Below, piece after piece: positions 33,016-47,900 of a stretch of DNA of 64,000 nucleotides. Positions within the stretch are counted from its first letter, which is position 1. Each line of letters opens with the position of its first letter. Source of the DNA: Bedellia somnulentella (lineage: Eukaryota; Arthropoda; Insecta; Lepidoptera; Bedelliidae); the NCBI GenBank assembly GCA_963576735.1, contig OY755186.1, forward strand, positions 12,697,970 to 12,761,969. The letters run 5' to 3'. The position numbers and the translations under genes were made by a program. Below the pieces are notes generated by a model, which was not told the DNA's origin, did not search any database, and was given only the letters and a program-made list of their open reading frames with translations.

Positions 33016-33432
33016 TATTTTAGTATAATTATTCAAATAATATACACTCTATTAGACCTATGGATGTTTTCATATAGCGGATCGAGTACTAGTGTCGTAA
33101 AGTGTCCTATTCCTAAACAAGGATGTCCCACTAGAGCGCTGCATGTCGTCCTAAGTATAGTGACCGTCCATTGATAACATTAAGTGCTTTTTTTTTGTCG
33201 ATTTACAAAACCAAGTACAAAATTAGGAAAGTAAAGTAACAATACAACAATATTGACGACATATGCTTCTTTTGCACACTACTTGATGTAGATACTGCAT
33301 GCTCGTTAATACATAGTTAAATATTTTATCTTAGACCTATGATTGTAGACACAAGAACAAAAAATAAATGTGTTTTAATTAGGGTTCATCAAAACGTAAC
33401 AAAAGTACTTATATTTTCTTTATTTATAGACT

Positions 33433-34919
33433 AGCTTTTTGCCCCGCGACTTCGTCCGCGTGGACTTCATTTTTTGCATCCAGTTTACATAATACCAAAA
33501 TACCGAAACACTGTCTCAACTTCTGTTTTTTATATTTATAATCCCGCGGGCGTTGTAAATGACATAAAGGACATTGAGGCTTTTTAAGTGATAGTTGGGC
33601 GATGCAGTTTGTGACCCATCACTAACAACCTTTATTAACCTATCTTTTATCAATATATTTCCAAAATTGGATGAAGAATTAGTATCTCCGAAGCTATGGC
33701 CACCCTTTTATGGAATTTATGGTTGTTAGCATATATTCATGAATGATTGATAGTTGGATTTCATAAATTCAATCGCACCAAGTTTTATTATAAAATGTAA
33801 AAAAACTCTATATTAACTTTCATTTGCTATATCAACCCGTTAGGGGATGAGTTCCAAAAATTCCTTTTTAATTGTTCATAAGAATCATGAAACAAATATA
33901 CCAAGTTTTTATGTTCAGAAATGAGAATATCTCTAGTAAGTACAGATACGGATAGTAGTTTGGCGCTGCGGCGACGGCCCGGTGCTGCCCCCTACACTGA
34001 CCGTTGGTGATAGTGGGAGAGCTTGCAGCGATTGCTCGGCAATATAGGGATGATTAGTGGTGGATCTCCTTCCAAAATAATCGCTAAATTGAAGGGATAG
34101 TGCTTGTTATTATTATATATAGTATTATTTTAAGCTGACAAAAATTTTTTTTACAAAAAGCTTGAATTACCTGAGATACGAACCCGGGACGATTGATTCA
34201 TAATAGTTCTAATTAAATATTCATAGTAGTTAGTTATACCGCTACGCCACGGAGACGTTACCGGGGCGGTGTCAAATTTTTATTACGCTTTATTTCACAT
34301 TAGTCTTACTATTGATAAACAAATTTGTCATTTAAATTGATGAAACCCCTTCATCTTTCCAAAATGAACATTAACAAAGTGTCTGATGTGAATTCCATCG
34401 ATGATAAAAATAATCGCTGCAATATTTTGAGCCATATATGAGTTAAGGTTTTTTAATGTTCCTATGAGAACTCTTGCGGATTCCTTAGTTTCAAGGAATC
34501 GTCGTCGTTTCATTTAGTTTCTATATTTACATGTTAATATTCGTTTGCAATATAAGTAGATGTAAAAAAAAATGTATACGATAAAAAAATAGTACATCAT
34601 GGCTCGGGAGTTCCTTATTTTCGGGGATGCATTACCGTACCATTAAGCTTCTAAATTTTGATTTTTATATTAGTTTACAATATTTTACGTTGTTTTAAAC
34701 GATACACAGCGCCATCTCCAATGCATTTAGTAAGCAAACAATATTTTTGATTTCCCGTGGGAACATATTTTTTCCGGGATAAAAAGTACCCTATTATTTA
34801 ATTTAGACTTTTAACTACACGTCTGAAAAATTTCAAAGCAATCGGTTCAGTATTTACGGCGTGAAAGCGGAACAAACAAACAAACAAACTCACTTTCCCA
34901 TTTATAATATTAGTATGGA
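33433..34919 (-). mobile_element. Non-autonomous Helitron with older inserts
   Basis: On the minus strand it starts TCCATACTAATATTATAAAT and ends GACGAAGTCGCGGGGCAAAAAGCTAG, with a GC hairpin before the terminal CTAG. Inside are a decayed family B copy (about 33560-33750) and a tRNA-like SINE head (about 34150-34265, minus strand, with GGTTCGTATC B-box). No Helitron protein is encoded. Confidence 0.7.
34150..34265 (-). mobile_element. tRNA-like SINE head
   Basis: Minus strand: GTCTCCGTGGCGTAGCGGTA (A-box) and CGGGTTCGTATCTCAGGT (B-box), separated by an over-long insert rather than an anticodon arm. It is not a working tRNA. Confidence 0.5.
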
Positions 34920-34929
34920 TAGTATGGAT

Positions 34930-35120
34930 TATAAATTCCAAGAAAGGATAGATAGAGCTTCAGAATCAAAATGATCTCAGCAAGCCAATTTCTGAAGTTG
35001 AGTAGGGAAAAGATGGTAAAGTAAAGGATGATTGGTGAGGAGTATTCAGTAAATTACTTTAAAAGCCCCAATATCCAAAGTCGCCTCTTACGATGACCGC
35101 AGGCAGAAATAGATTAGGGC
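34930..35120 (-). mobile_element. SINE-like family B, decayed
   Basis: Patches such as GGGAAAAGATGGTAAAGTAA and GTCGCCTCTTACGATGACCG keep family order, but both ends are blurred. Confidence 0.5.
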
Positions 35121-35129
35121 AGGGAAGTC

Positions 35130-35990
35130 ACGTTTGATAATATCTGCCTACCCAAATGGTAAGTAATTTGGTAAGTAGTATGTAAAATAATAAGAAAACC
35201 GTTTGATAATGCAATACCGTACATTCAAATGTCGTTTGGTTGAAAGAAAAGCAACCCAGGGCCATTATCATTATCCGATATACGAACAAATAATTTACAG
35301 TGTTGTCAACCCTAAGAGATTCTCCCTCTTTTTGGGTGATTTGGATCATTAAGTATTTCACGACGTTTTTGTGTCTCTAAATAGACATAGAAAGTCATTG
35401 AATTTCTACTAAACTAACACTAAAATTTGAATTGCAACAAAATATGATCAAGTATAATGTCTGTCAAAATATGGTCTAGGAGTGAATTGCTTATTCGACA
35501 GACATTTTTTTTTGTCGGTACACCGGTACACCAAAATATAGAACTAAATAATTAATGCAAGCGTGACTTTTTACATTAGTGATAACTTGTTTAAAAAAAA
35601 GGTTTTAACTACATATAATAAGATAATACTGGTTTCGATAGTGAAATAAATGAGGCAATTAATTAATTTTAAATTTCATTTTACAACCTTTATTGATAAA
35701 GTAATTAAACTAAGTGACTGCGAATAAAATTTAAAAAATATTAATTATTTTTAACATTTACAACAAAAAAGTTTAGTAGAAAGCTTATTAAGTTTTAAAA
35801 AAAACAATCTAGGGTTTTGTATGTATGTAGTAGAGTTGAGTTATTTTCGGCGAAAGAATCTGGTATCACTGATATTTTGATCCTGAGATTTCACATACAA
35901 AAGTAAAAGCACATTTTTCACGTGTTTTTTATTGTTGTAATATTGTATGAAAATTAAATAAATTTTCAATAAAGTCTTTAGGCATAGAAA
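35130..35990. other. AT-rich region upstream of POLRMT
   Basis: This is the last stretch before the POLRMT start codon and must hold its promoter and 5' UTR. I see no TATA box or other motif I can defend. It also lies on the 5' side of the divergent zinc-finger gene. Confidence 0.4.
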
Positions 35991-35995
35991 AAATA

Positions 35996-38900
35996 ATGTA
36001 CCGCCTTTTGAGTGCTCGAAATATTTATAATAATAGTGTGCACAATCTTGCGCTACCAAATAATAATTGTTTACTAACTCAAAGGATTCTCGAAAATGGG
36101 TGCTTACTTTGTCGTAACACTTTATTGGGATGCAACAATACCGGTACGTATTTTAAGTTTCCATCTTAAAACTATTCATATCTAAGTTTATTCTAAAATA
36201 ACAAAACTTAACCTATATTTCAAAGTTGCGTAATAATCGGCATTTAGTTGCAGAAAAAATAGTTTTAATGAGGCACCAATCTACCAAGACAGCTGTACAC
36301 AAATCTAAAAAAAAAGTAAAATATAGGAATCCAAAGAAGTACGGTGAACTACTGCAAGGTAAGCAAATAAACGTTAACGAATTCATTTCAATCTTGTCCT
36401 TTTCAGTCCAACCTGTGTATAATTTCACTTCTGTGTTTATCTCATGAGTTTTAGTATGTGCAATTAAATTCAAACATATATTTTCTAGCCTTTTGTTCCC
36501 ATTGGGGTTAGCACATATTGTAAAATAAATCTTTGGCTAATGTTAGCAAACCTTTTGAGCTTCTTTTACATTAAAGCTTTTCATAGATGTCCATTTGTTG
36601 TTTGGTTTTTATTTCCTCATACTATCAGGATATATTTGTAATGACCAAAATTGTCTTATGTATGTGTTTAAAATTTGGTCACCCCATACAACAAATGCAG
36701 GAAGAAATTGATTAATGCTATTCTTAGGTGATACTACATAGAAATAATACTCACTTATCCTAATTTCAGTGAGCAGTGATAGTATGACTGAAATGAAAGT
36801 GTCAATCAACAAGTTGCGTGCAGATCACCTTTCCAAACTAGCGTCAAGTTCTTTATCACTTGGACAACTTCATCAGCTTACAAAAAAAAGGCACAAACAT
36901 GAGACAACAAAGGAGGTGGACCCTGAACTGTTGCAATCTGTTAAAAACAAATTACTTAATAATAAATCTCCTAAAAGCCCAGAAATATATTTGCAAGATG
37001 ATAAATGTGCTCTTATATTCACTAGTCAGACAATAGATACTGTTGAAAGCAGGTTCAGAAGTAACATTGATAGTATTAGAGAAAGTTATATTAATTTTAA
37101 AAACAGTACACTCTATGATCAGAGGCTGCAAGACTTAAGAGGTGCAATTAACCAGGGGCTGACTCAGGAGTTTGATATGATGTTTCCCCATAATGGTAAT
37201 CAGTTAAGTGATGATCCCAAATATCCTCCTGTAAAAGGAGCACATGCAGTATTCAAAGAGATGTTTTATGAGAATGAATTGGACACTTATGGCAGAGACT
37301 TGGTCGTTAATTTAAGAAATGTGCCGTAAGTATTGAGGATTATATTGACTAGTTTTATAAAAAACATACTTTACTTTTAATATAAAATGAAATATATGAA
37401 GATCATACATAGCGTGAAACCTAATTTGTGTCAAATAGTAAGATATTCCTCCCAATTTGAAATAAGTACTCACATGATGCCAAATGGTAGAGGCAGGTTA
37501 CAAACTTTGGTTATTGTATATTAGATTAGATCAAGATTGGTAGCATATAATATAACATTTTTAAAAGTATAATTCATGTATATTTTAAGAAGGACAAAAG
37601 CTTAATATCTGCATATAAAACTTTTACATACTAGTAATTTAATGCATGTCTTCTCTGCCTAAACAACACAAATTAAAATGATATTGATTAAATGTAAATT
37701 CATACAGAAAAACTCATAACTTGCCTTATTACAGGTCTATTTCAAACCCAATGTTGGATGACATTTTGGAGGAATCAACAGAATTAGCAGAATGTAATGA
37801 TCTAGAAAATATAGAGATACTACCAGGAACACTAACTAAAAAACAAAAAAAGTAAGTAGACATTTCTAGAATTCTATGTTATTTATAACTTTGTTACTTT
37901 TTGTACAGACATTGAATATTGAAAACAAATTTTTAACTAAAATAAAAATCTGAGAATAGAAATCAAACCAGTTATAGTTATTTACTAATATTTTCTCAAT
38001 CAATTATTTATTAATAAAAGGGTATATAAGTATAGTAAGAAGTTCTAAATATTTGTCTTAGTACTCATACTGTTACTTAATAAAACAATTGGTACCAGTT
38101 TTGCCATTCTCCTTTGCCAACCTGTGGGGTTGCTGGGTATATTGATATCCTGTCATCCTTTTTACCAACATTTTAGTTAAATGAAGACAAAATGATACCA
38201 TTAAATTTATTGGTTTTTAATAACATCTGTGTAGTGTTGGCTTAGAATAGCACTACCCTATTTCTTCATGTGGGTGTAGGTAAGAGGTGACAAAGGGTAT
38301 TTGGGGCTTTACAATGGATTTTTGGGCGATGCAGTTAGAGACCCATCACCAACAACCTTTATTTTACCATCTTTTCCCCATTTAATTTCCAAAAATGGTT
38401 GAGGAAATTCTAATTCCTTAGCTCTGGCTACCCCTTCTAGGGATTTATAGCCGTGAGTATATGTATGTAGTTAGTATCCCTTACCCTTCAATTTTTGAAG
38501 TTATTACTCAATGCCGACACTGAAGCAGAATAAATGGGGTAGTGCTATTCAAAGTCGACACTACACAGCAATAGGATACTAACTAATATAAAAATTAATC
38601 TTTTTATCATAAAAACAATTTTAAGGCTAACTTCATCCACCTACACCCATATACTAATCAGCAATAAACCCAGCAAACAGCAGCACAAAGCCAAGAAGAA
38701 GGCGCAGTTGTCCCGGCGACTGGCGCAGCAGCAGCACATGAAGGAGCCGCTGTCCCGCGTGGAGGCGCGCGGCGTCGAGCTGGCGCTGCAGACCTTGCTC
38801 GCGGCGCATTTGCAACTGCTGAGCTCGCTGCACATGCTGCATGAGGTGAGAGCGGAACTAATGTGATCTTTTTAGACGGCTTCGATCTCAAAGATACACC

Positions 38901-41900
38901 AACAAAGCACGCAAAACGGTCCGGCCAAGCAATGCTTTTTTATATTGTAATCACTGTTTCACTGACAGTCGCGTGCTAGATCTTGCAATAAATAATAGGT
39001 CTTAAGAAAATAGAATAAATATTTAATTGTTAAACAGTCTTGTCACTCTTGCAGTCCACTTTACATACATATACTCACGGCTATAAATCCCTATAAGGGG
39101 TAGCCAGAGCTAAGGAATAAGAAATTCCTCAGCCACTTTAGGAAGTTGCGTAGGGAAAAGATGGTGAAATAAAGGTTGTTGGTGATGGGTCTCCAACCGC
39201 ATCGCCCAAAAATCCCTTAAAAGCCCCAATACCGTTAGTCGCCCCTTACGTACACCATCCGGAAGAAATGGGGTAGTGCTATTCTAAGCCGACACTACAC
39301 AGCCAACTTAGTATTTTCATTAAAACATATGCTCACGGCTGTAAACCCTTTGAAAAGGTAGCTAGAGCTTTCAAATTAAATATAACTCAACCGTTTGTGA
39401 TAGAGATTTTTTTTATATAATAAAAAGCATGGGGATTGGTATCCAGCAACATTGCCCAACAATCACTTAGAAAATCCAAAGTCACCTTTCACGTCAATCA
39501 CTAGAATAAATGGGTTAGTGCTTTTCTGGGTTTACATAACACAGCATCTCAGGTTTTAAAGTTGGCAATGGAGGAAATTAACTTAGGATATTGATTTTTA
39601 AAACCCCGAATAGTCTTCTTAAAAGTACTTGAAGAATCGAGCCATAAGTGAATTGATTTATTTTTCAATAGATGCTCTCGTACAAAACTCTCGACACTGA
39701 CCCTATAATGATTCTGTTTTCATGACAGGCGCAGGTTCTAAATTCGGGTTGGGCCGACATCAATTTGCCTTTTCTAAAGACATATGTGTGGTTAATTAAT
39801 GATGTTCTTAACGGTGAAGTAAAACATCGTGAGTAAACTTACATGGCTAAGTTGAACTTAGTCCACCAGGTGACAATATCATGTGATGTTCAGAAGTATA
39901 CCTGGGTGCCTCTGCCAGCCCCATCGGAGATGTAAGGCGTGAACGTTTGAGTCTTGGGTAAAGAGTAGTCAACGTAATAATTAATGTGGCAAAGTATTAT
40001 TTTAATTATATTTCTACTAGAATTGGAACAGCTGGTATAAATGATTGATGATAAATATAATTTTGTGACCTTATTTGGTATTTTAAATCAATAAGGACTG
40101 CTTTTAGATAAATATACATACATACATATACTCACGGCTATAAATCCCTTAACGGGGTAGCCAGAGCTTTGGAATGAAAAACTCCTCAGCCACTTTTGGA
40201 AGTTGATTGGGGAAATGATGGTAATAATAAATGTTTTTGGTGACGGGTTTCCAACCACATCGCCCAAAAATCACTTAATAAGCCCCTGTACCCTTAGTCG
40301 CCTCTTACGATCACCCACGGGTAGAAATGGGGTAGTGTTATTCTAAGCCGACACTACACGGCTAATATATTTTTTTATAAAAAGTTTTACATCTCATATT
40401 CAAAGGTTGTTATTTAAAGGTAAGTAACGAGGTGTCGAGGTTTCGCACAATCTGTGTCGCACAATCTGTGTCGCACAATCTGTGTATTAAAGTTTCGTGA
40501 CATACTGTATACTTCTATTTTGTCAAATTTCTGATATCTTTTTATGAATAAATTTGCCGGTAATTTATTCGACTTTTGCCAGATTTTTTAAACTGTTGGT
40601 TTATCTTTGACCTACTTACTAGAATGTTTTGTATACAAAAGATAAGTTTTATCTTGTGTCATCGAACTTGTTATAAGGCGAATTTTATGTATTATATCTA
40701 AATGAAATATTTGATAAATCTTTATATATATATTTTTTTTTGTTATTCTAGGGTCGCCAGGTATTGCAACATTACCGCTCAAGGGGGAAGCGAGGAGAAG
40801 ACCAACCTAGAATAACTGATGTTAAAGTTTACAATATTTTAATACATGGTTATGCGGCTCAGGTAAGCTGTTTATTTTTGGTCGGAGCATATATAACGCA
40901 ACATGCAAAGTTATTGTTACTTCAATGAGTTAACTACGTTGAAAAAATATATTAACAGTTTGTAGATCAGATTTCCTATTTTAAGTAATAAAAAATTATA
41001 AGCAATGTAAGTTGCTTTACACAGCAGTATGAAATTTAAATTAGTTGCGCGATGCATCATTTCCGCACTTGTTGTAAGGAAAAAAGAACTCAAATTGCTA
41101 ACTCTACCTTCCATCTACATATTTGAGATCTGCAAACATGTGAAAAATAACCCTAATCTATTTCCTACCAAGCAAAATGTACCTATTATAGCATTACACT
41201 TTGTAACAGAGACAAGTTGACTCTGCCTACCTCTAACCTTGCAATGCACGCATCTAGTCCACATTCTATGGCAATAAAAATCTATAATAAACTGCCAAAA
41301 CCTCTAAGAGAGGAAGCCACTATCGCTAATTTCTCAAAAAATCTTAAGGAGCTACTAATAAATAAATGCTATTATAGTCTAAGTGAATATCTCATTGATA
41401 AATTATAATTACTTCGTCCTCTCCTCTAATTGCTGTGCCCAACAGGGTCCACAATGCTGTAACATAATAACATACTTACCATCTAAGAAAACCATTGTGG
41501 AACGCAATAAATCTATTGAGTATTGAATATTGAAATTCAACCTAAATCCTATGTTGAATTGCAGGGTAAAAGAAAAGAAGCCTTAGAGGTGATGTCCTTA
41601 ATGGAAGAAGATGGAATCACGCCCAATCCGCAGACATTTGCAGCACTGTTCGAATCTGTAGAAAGAAGTGGCATCACAGATAAAATTCCGGCCCTTAAAC
41701 AGTTACAACACAAAATGAACTTTTATGTAAGATATCTCAATTTTTAATTTTACATACATACATACATACATATACTCACGGCTATAAATCCCTAGAAGCC
41801 AGCCACTTTTGAAAGTTAAGTGGGAAAATGTGGTAAAATAAAGGTTGTTGGTCTCCAACCACATCGCCCAACAATCCATTAAAAAGCCCCAATACCTTTA

Positions 41901-44900
41901 GTCGCCTCTTACATACACCCACGGGAAGAAACAGGGTAGTGGTATTCCAATCCGACACTACACAGCAATTTTTAATTTTCTCATTGATTATTTTGCTTCA
42001 GGATAGACTGAAATCTTTATTCTATGTGTTTTTACAGAATATAACATTAAATGACCTGTTAGACAAATGTAAGTTTCTTTACGACCAAAGATCTGTCACA
42101 TTAGAAGCTGTCCGAAGAATATCGCCAGATTTCCAACCGCAATACACTCCACCTACATTAGACTACACATGTCCATTACTTCAAGATTTAAACTTAGACC
42201 AGATTCATAATAGACAAGGCCTATTGAAGTCACCAGCTGAAGGATTGATGACTGTTCCGGAATTAATAGAGAAAGGCAAAGAACAGTTGGAACTTGAAAT
42301 TAAAGGAGAAATAGAGTTAAAGAATATTTCGGTTGAGGACAATCCAACGCCGAAAGTTTTGAAATATGTAAGTAGTAGACACAGTTATACAAATATTTAA
42401 CGCCATTTTAAAATAGAACATGATTATTATTTTACCTAAATAAAAACATGCATATATACATATACTCACGGCTATAATTCCCTTGAAGGGGTAGCCAGAG
42501 CTAAAAATTAGAAATTCCTCAGCCACTTTTGGAAGTTGCGTGGGGAAAAGATGGTGAAACAATGGTTGGTGATGGGTCTCCAACCGCATCGCCCAAAAAT
42601 CTCCTAAAAGCTATCGCCTCTTACTAAAACCCACCGGAAGAAATGGGGTAGTGCAATTCCAAGCCGACACTACACAGCAGGTACAACTTAAATAAAAACA
42701 TCGTGCATAATTGTACAATAGCTTCTTATCCTTTGTTAGATATTTGCTGCTGTGATGACAATGAGTTTAAAATATAACATCCTTTGTTTAAATTCCAGCG
42801 TGAAATATTGGAAAAGACTGAATCAGAATGGCGAACTACAATTCGTGAGGCATTCATTAGGAATCTTGGAACACTGAAATCGCAAAGCAATGCTACACAC
42901 AGCCCCATTACTATCTACCCTTATCTCAAAGTTTTACAGGTATGATATTTTACGTTTTTTTTAACTAGTTGACAAGGTTTATTGTTTACTTTAAATGAGA
43001 ATTGACAAATTTGTGCAACAATAGTTAAATCAACTTTGTTACAAGTATAATAACATTAGTTTGGTAACTGTTACATACATGTTAAAAGTAACCTCTTTAA
43101 GCGTCTGTGATCAATTAGATTTTAATAAATTTTACATACTCACGACTACAAATACCAAGAAGGGTGGGTAGCCAGCGCTTGGAAAGGAGAAATTTCTTAG
43201 CCACTTTCGGAAGTTAAGTGGGCAAAAGATTGTAGATTTAAGAATGATTTGTGATGGGTTTAAAGGCAAATTGCCCGAAACTCACTTAAAAATCGGAGGA
43301 ATCCTTAGTTGCCTCACACGTCACCCGCAGAATGAAATTATTAACCGCTATTCTAAGCCGACACAAACAGTATGTTATTCTTACGGAGTTATGTTAATTT
43401 AAATGTAAAGAAGATTTATCAGACCATTATGTTCTCTTTTTTACCTTAATCGTTAAACATACTTTTAATCATTTTGTAGGTGGATGAAGTAGTGCAATTG
43501 ATGATGGCTGAGATCAATAAACTGGTGGATGGAAGTGAATCTTTCAGTCCGACATTGAGCATGCTGCAGCGAGAATTAGGATTACAAGTATATAATAGGT
43601 AACTTTATCCTTTGTTTTGTTTAATAAGTTTAATGAGCAAACTATTTTACGCCCTAGATTAAAATATAGAACTATATTTGATATATTTTTAAGCAACTTC
43701 ATTTTGCATTTGCATGAATGTCTAATAGAATCGTAACAGTACCTGACAATGAACTATGAACAGCGTTACTTGCCTGGAAAATTGTCATGTTCTGCAAGCG
43801 AGGAAAAGACAGAACGAACAGCGACCTTCCTAACCGCCAATGAACGAGCATTATCTATATCTATACATATAATAAATCTGTAGAAAAGTAAGTAAGTTTT
43901 GTACATTGAAGAAATTGAAAAAAAAATAGCCAGTGTGTGAACAGATAAGTAACAGAACCCATTTCCATCATTTTTTCAATTTTTGTCTGTTTGTCTGTTT
44001 ATATGTTTGTTTGTGCAAACATCACGTAAAATCTACGAATTCAATGCTGAAAATGTTTATATACAAAAATTATACGTAACTTGAGGTATAACTTAGTTTT
44101 TGTTTCATCGAAATCGGTTCACTCTGTCAAAAGATATGATTAATTTTGTGAGTTCAAGAAGAAAAATATTACGTTACGCAATTCAGTATAGTACTTGCAA
44201 CGACATCTTAAGTCTAAATATAGAACTAATGTTGATAGTTGGAATCCAAAGTCCGATAGATGGCGTTTTGCAAAAATAAAATAAAGAACCAAAATAAAAT
44301 AAAGCAAAAATAAATTTGCATTTTTTAGCCCCTTTAACCCCTTACTTTAAAGTCGTCGGTTAAAGTAATAGAAGCTACAGGAAACAAGCAAGACGAAATT
44401 AATACAAGCTGCCAATGTCAAGTGAATTCGCCGACTATGAAAATAACTAAAATGCTTTTAAATATTATCTTTACTTAGTTTCTTAAATTAGGCTTATTAA
44501 TATATTATGTAAATAGTCTGCCTATTAATAAATCCAATTTGGTGAGCAGAATTTTGAAATTCTTAGTCATTCTTCAAATGCACGTCACTTCACAACCAGT
44601 TTTCGTGAACGTTTATTATAAAAAACTTAATTTTGGTCTACATTAAACACCAAACCTCTCTGGCTTCGTTTACATCCATCAATCTTTTCATACATGCATT
44701 GTAGGTGTCCGCAGTATTCTTCATACTGCGGACACCTGCCTTTTTGAGCACGTTTTCTATTTGATCCAAATGTGTCCTCCGAGGTCGTCCTCTACTAACA
44801 TTACCTTCCACATTGGCGATAAAAAAAGTGTAAAGTACAAAGTGGCGATCGATAGTCTCTGCCTACCCCAATGGAAACTAACGGCGTGAGAATATGTATG

Positions 44901-47900
44901 TATGTATGTATTAAACACCAGAAACATAAGACATCTTTTAAGTTCTACTTTTTTAAACACTAAAATGATGTAGTGACCTTAGTGACTAACCTTAATTTAG
45001 TTATATTTGCATATTATACATACATATACTCACGACTATAAATCCCTAGAAGGGGTAGCCAGAGCTAAGGAATTAGAAATTCCTCAGCCACTTTTGGAAA
45101 ATTGAGTGGGGAAAAGATGGTAAAATAAAGGTTGTTGGTGATGGGTCTCCAACCGCAATGCCCAAAAATCCCTTAAAAACCCCCAATACCGTTAGTCGCC
45201 TCTTACTTACATCCACCGGAAGAAATGGGGTAGTGCTATTCTAAGCCGACACTACACAGCTATTACAGTGCATATTATGCCACTTATAAATCGATTTAAT
45301 TCAATGTATTATCATAGTACAACCAACAACCGTAAACCCTAATAATAGTAAAGTACCTTTTTTGAGCCGTTTTATTTAGCTTACCCCGTTTGTTTTATTC
45401 TTTCTTGAGTGAAATTTAGTAATTTAAATTTCACCCCCTTCCTGTCAACCGGTTAATATTTCTTTTCGGAAGGAAAAGACGTGATGAGCTCGAAGCAAAG
45501 AGTGATGAGCTCAAGGCCCGACCACCTGCGGCCATCAATAATAACTACCTATATATTGGAGGGTTACTGATTTTTCAACATACGTCATAGAACATTTGTC
45601 GGAAAGATTGGCTCACACATCGGATTGAGTCACATGAGAGCACATGAACACTCTTAATAGCCGGATACCAGAAGTTGCTGTGGCCGAAATCGGGCGGGAT
45701 TAATATATGATCTATATGTAAAATTCCGAAGTGTTAAAAACAAAAGGGCTTTAGAAATATATTCACGCATTATGCAGCTCTGCTAGGATCGTACAAGGTA
45801 GCGATCCATAATCTTTGGCTAACCCTGTAATTGTATCTAAATAAACACTAACTCAAATGAGATACACACAGTTACGACCTTTTATTATTTCAACTGGATA
45901 ATGGCTACTGTAATTAATTAAATATCATTATAAAATACTCAATAGTTCCTACATCACAATAAGTGTCCGCATTAGATTTCATTGGTTCTTTATTTTATTT
46001 CAAAAAGGTGATATACTCTTAACTAAACGACGCGACGTTTTTTTGTTCTCGACAATCACGCGAACGAAGTCGCGGGCACAGCTAGTCTTTACTAAATTAC
46101 TTGTTAAAACGATCGATAACTGATCTTTCGTTACATGTATCTGTATAGTTTTCACAAGTAGCTACCACATAAAATTTATAGTCCTTTAACCGACTACTCA
46201 TGAACACCCATTTTTCATTACAATCCATTTCTCCACAGGTATAAAATAGGCGAGTACCACCGTAACGGCGTGCTAGATAAAATGAAGATGTTGTATTCAA
46301 AGTACTGCGAATGGTATTTGAACCGTGAACCCTTGGACCCGAGTCTGGGTCCGCTCAACAATAGACAGGCGTGGCAGATGCTTATGCACCAATATAGAGA
46401 TGGGGCTAGTTTGGTAAGTTAATTTTATATAATTACCTGTTGGTGTCAGCATCCACTACCTCCAAATTTTACAAATTCGGAAAGCCACTCGTCTATCTTT
46501 GCAGATAGAATGCTAGTGTGTTGAGAACGGATAACTACCACATAATATTTTTTTTCCTTGATTTATTAGTAAAAATAATCCCCACATGAGGTTTCTTATC
46601 TTTTGGTAGTTGGTTTCATATTCGAGATCCTAGTGTGCTGGATATCCGACATTTATTGCATATATTTTTTTACAGCGATTGATATTTTTCTGCCAACGTA
46701 CACAAAATTATTCTCTTGAAAAGCTTAGAAACTTGAAACCCTTATTAAATTAGATTTTCTCATCTTGACTGCTCACCTGCTATGTTTTTTTATTTTAAAT
46801 TTTCTATCTATGTAGTACAAATAAATGAGATGGCTTTAACTTCTTTCGGTTAATAGAGGTTTTTTTACAGGATATAGAAGAAACACCATGGCCTATTGAA
46901 ATCCGTCAGAACATTGGCAAGTTCCTGTACAACATAATTATTAACGATATCAAGATTGACGTCAATATGTTGAAGAATACTACTAAAGTGTGAGTTAAAA
47001 TTCACGTTTAATTTTGTTGATGTTTTAAAAATCTATTTTAGGTCAGCCATATGTAGACTGCTTGAAACTGCAACAGTTACAGAGACTGTTCAAGAAATAG
47101 AATTACTTCAAGCGGTTGACACTAATGTTCTTATTTTAGTGTTTAAAAATCTGTGCTTCCTGTGTATATACATACATATACTCACGGCTACAAATCCCTA
47201 GAAGGGGTGGAAATTGGAAATTCCTCAGCCACTTTTGGAAAATTGAGTGGGGAAAAGATGGTAAAGTAAAGGTTGTTGGTGATGGGTATCCAACCGCATC
47301 GCCAAAAACCCCATAAAAGCCCAAATATCGTTAGTCGCCTCTTACGAACACCCATCGGTAGAAACGGGGTAGTCCTATTCTAAGCCGACACTACACAGCT
47401 AACGCTTCCTGTGTGCCGTAAATAAATGTCTTCCTTTCTTTGTCCGTGGGGTCGCCTCGTGGTTCTCGCACGAATGAGGGGTGGGGGGATTTTGGGACTC
47501 AATATATATATATATGTATGTAAAAATCACCTCACTATTCTATTAATCACAGCAAGCACATGCCAGCGGTATACCGCGTGCACCGTCCGTGGGGCCGGCT
47601 CGTGCGCCTCGACGTCAAACCGCACCCGCACTGCGCATGCGCGTCGTTGCTACTACTTACGCGTCTATTTCAGTGTTAATAGGCTGTGTAGAGTATAAAC
47701 TTCCTTGTTTCATTCTATCATTAGCGAGCGCGTGCCAATCATATTCCGCGTGGACTGTCCGTGGGGTCGCCTCGTGCGTCTCGACTCGAGATCAAACCTC
47801 ACCCCGCATTGGTCCGCGCTGCCGCCGCCGCCTGCCGCCCCGCACTGCGCATGCGCGCGTCATTGCTACTACTTACGCGTGTTATTTAAATGTTTAATAG

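Larger units (their letters stand above)
43860..46085 (+). mobile_element. Helitron-like element with nested inserts
   Basis: Its start, TCTATACATATAATAAATCTG after an A, matches the Helitron at 28834. An end GCGAACGAAGTCGCGGGCAC and AGCTAG before T lies at 46085. Between them are LINE fragments and a family B copy. I cannot be sure that the start and end belong to one element. Confidence 0.5.

Noticed and set aside
34328..34513. Minus-strand frame MKRRRFLETKES as the missing first exon of the zinc-finger gene
   Set aside because: It lies inside a Helitron, ends at a stop, and offers no phase-1 donor to the exon at 31638.
38641..38891. Three overlapping minus-strand frames rich in Cys, Gln or Ala
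   Set aside because: They are the reverse of GC-rich POLRMT exon 5.
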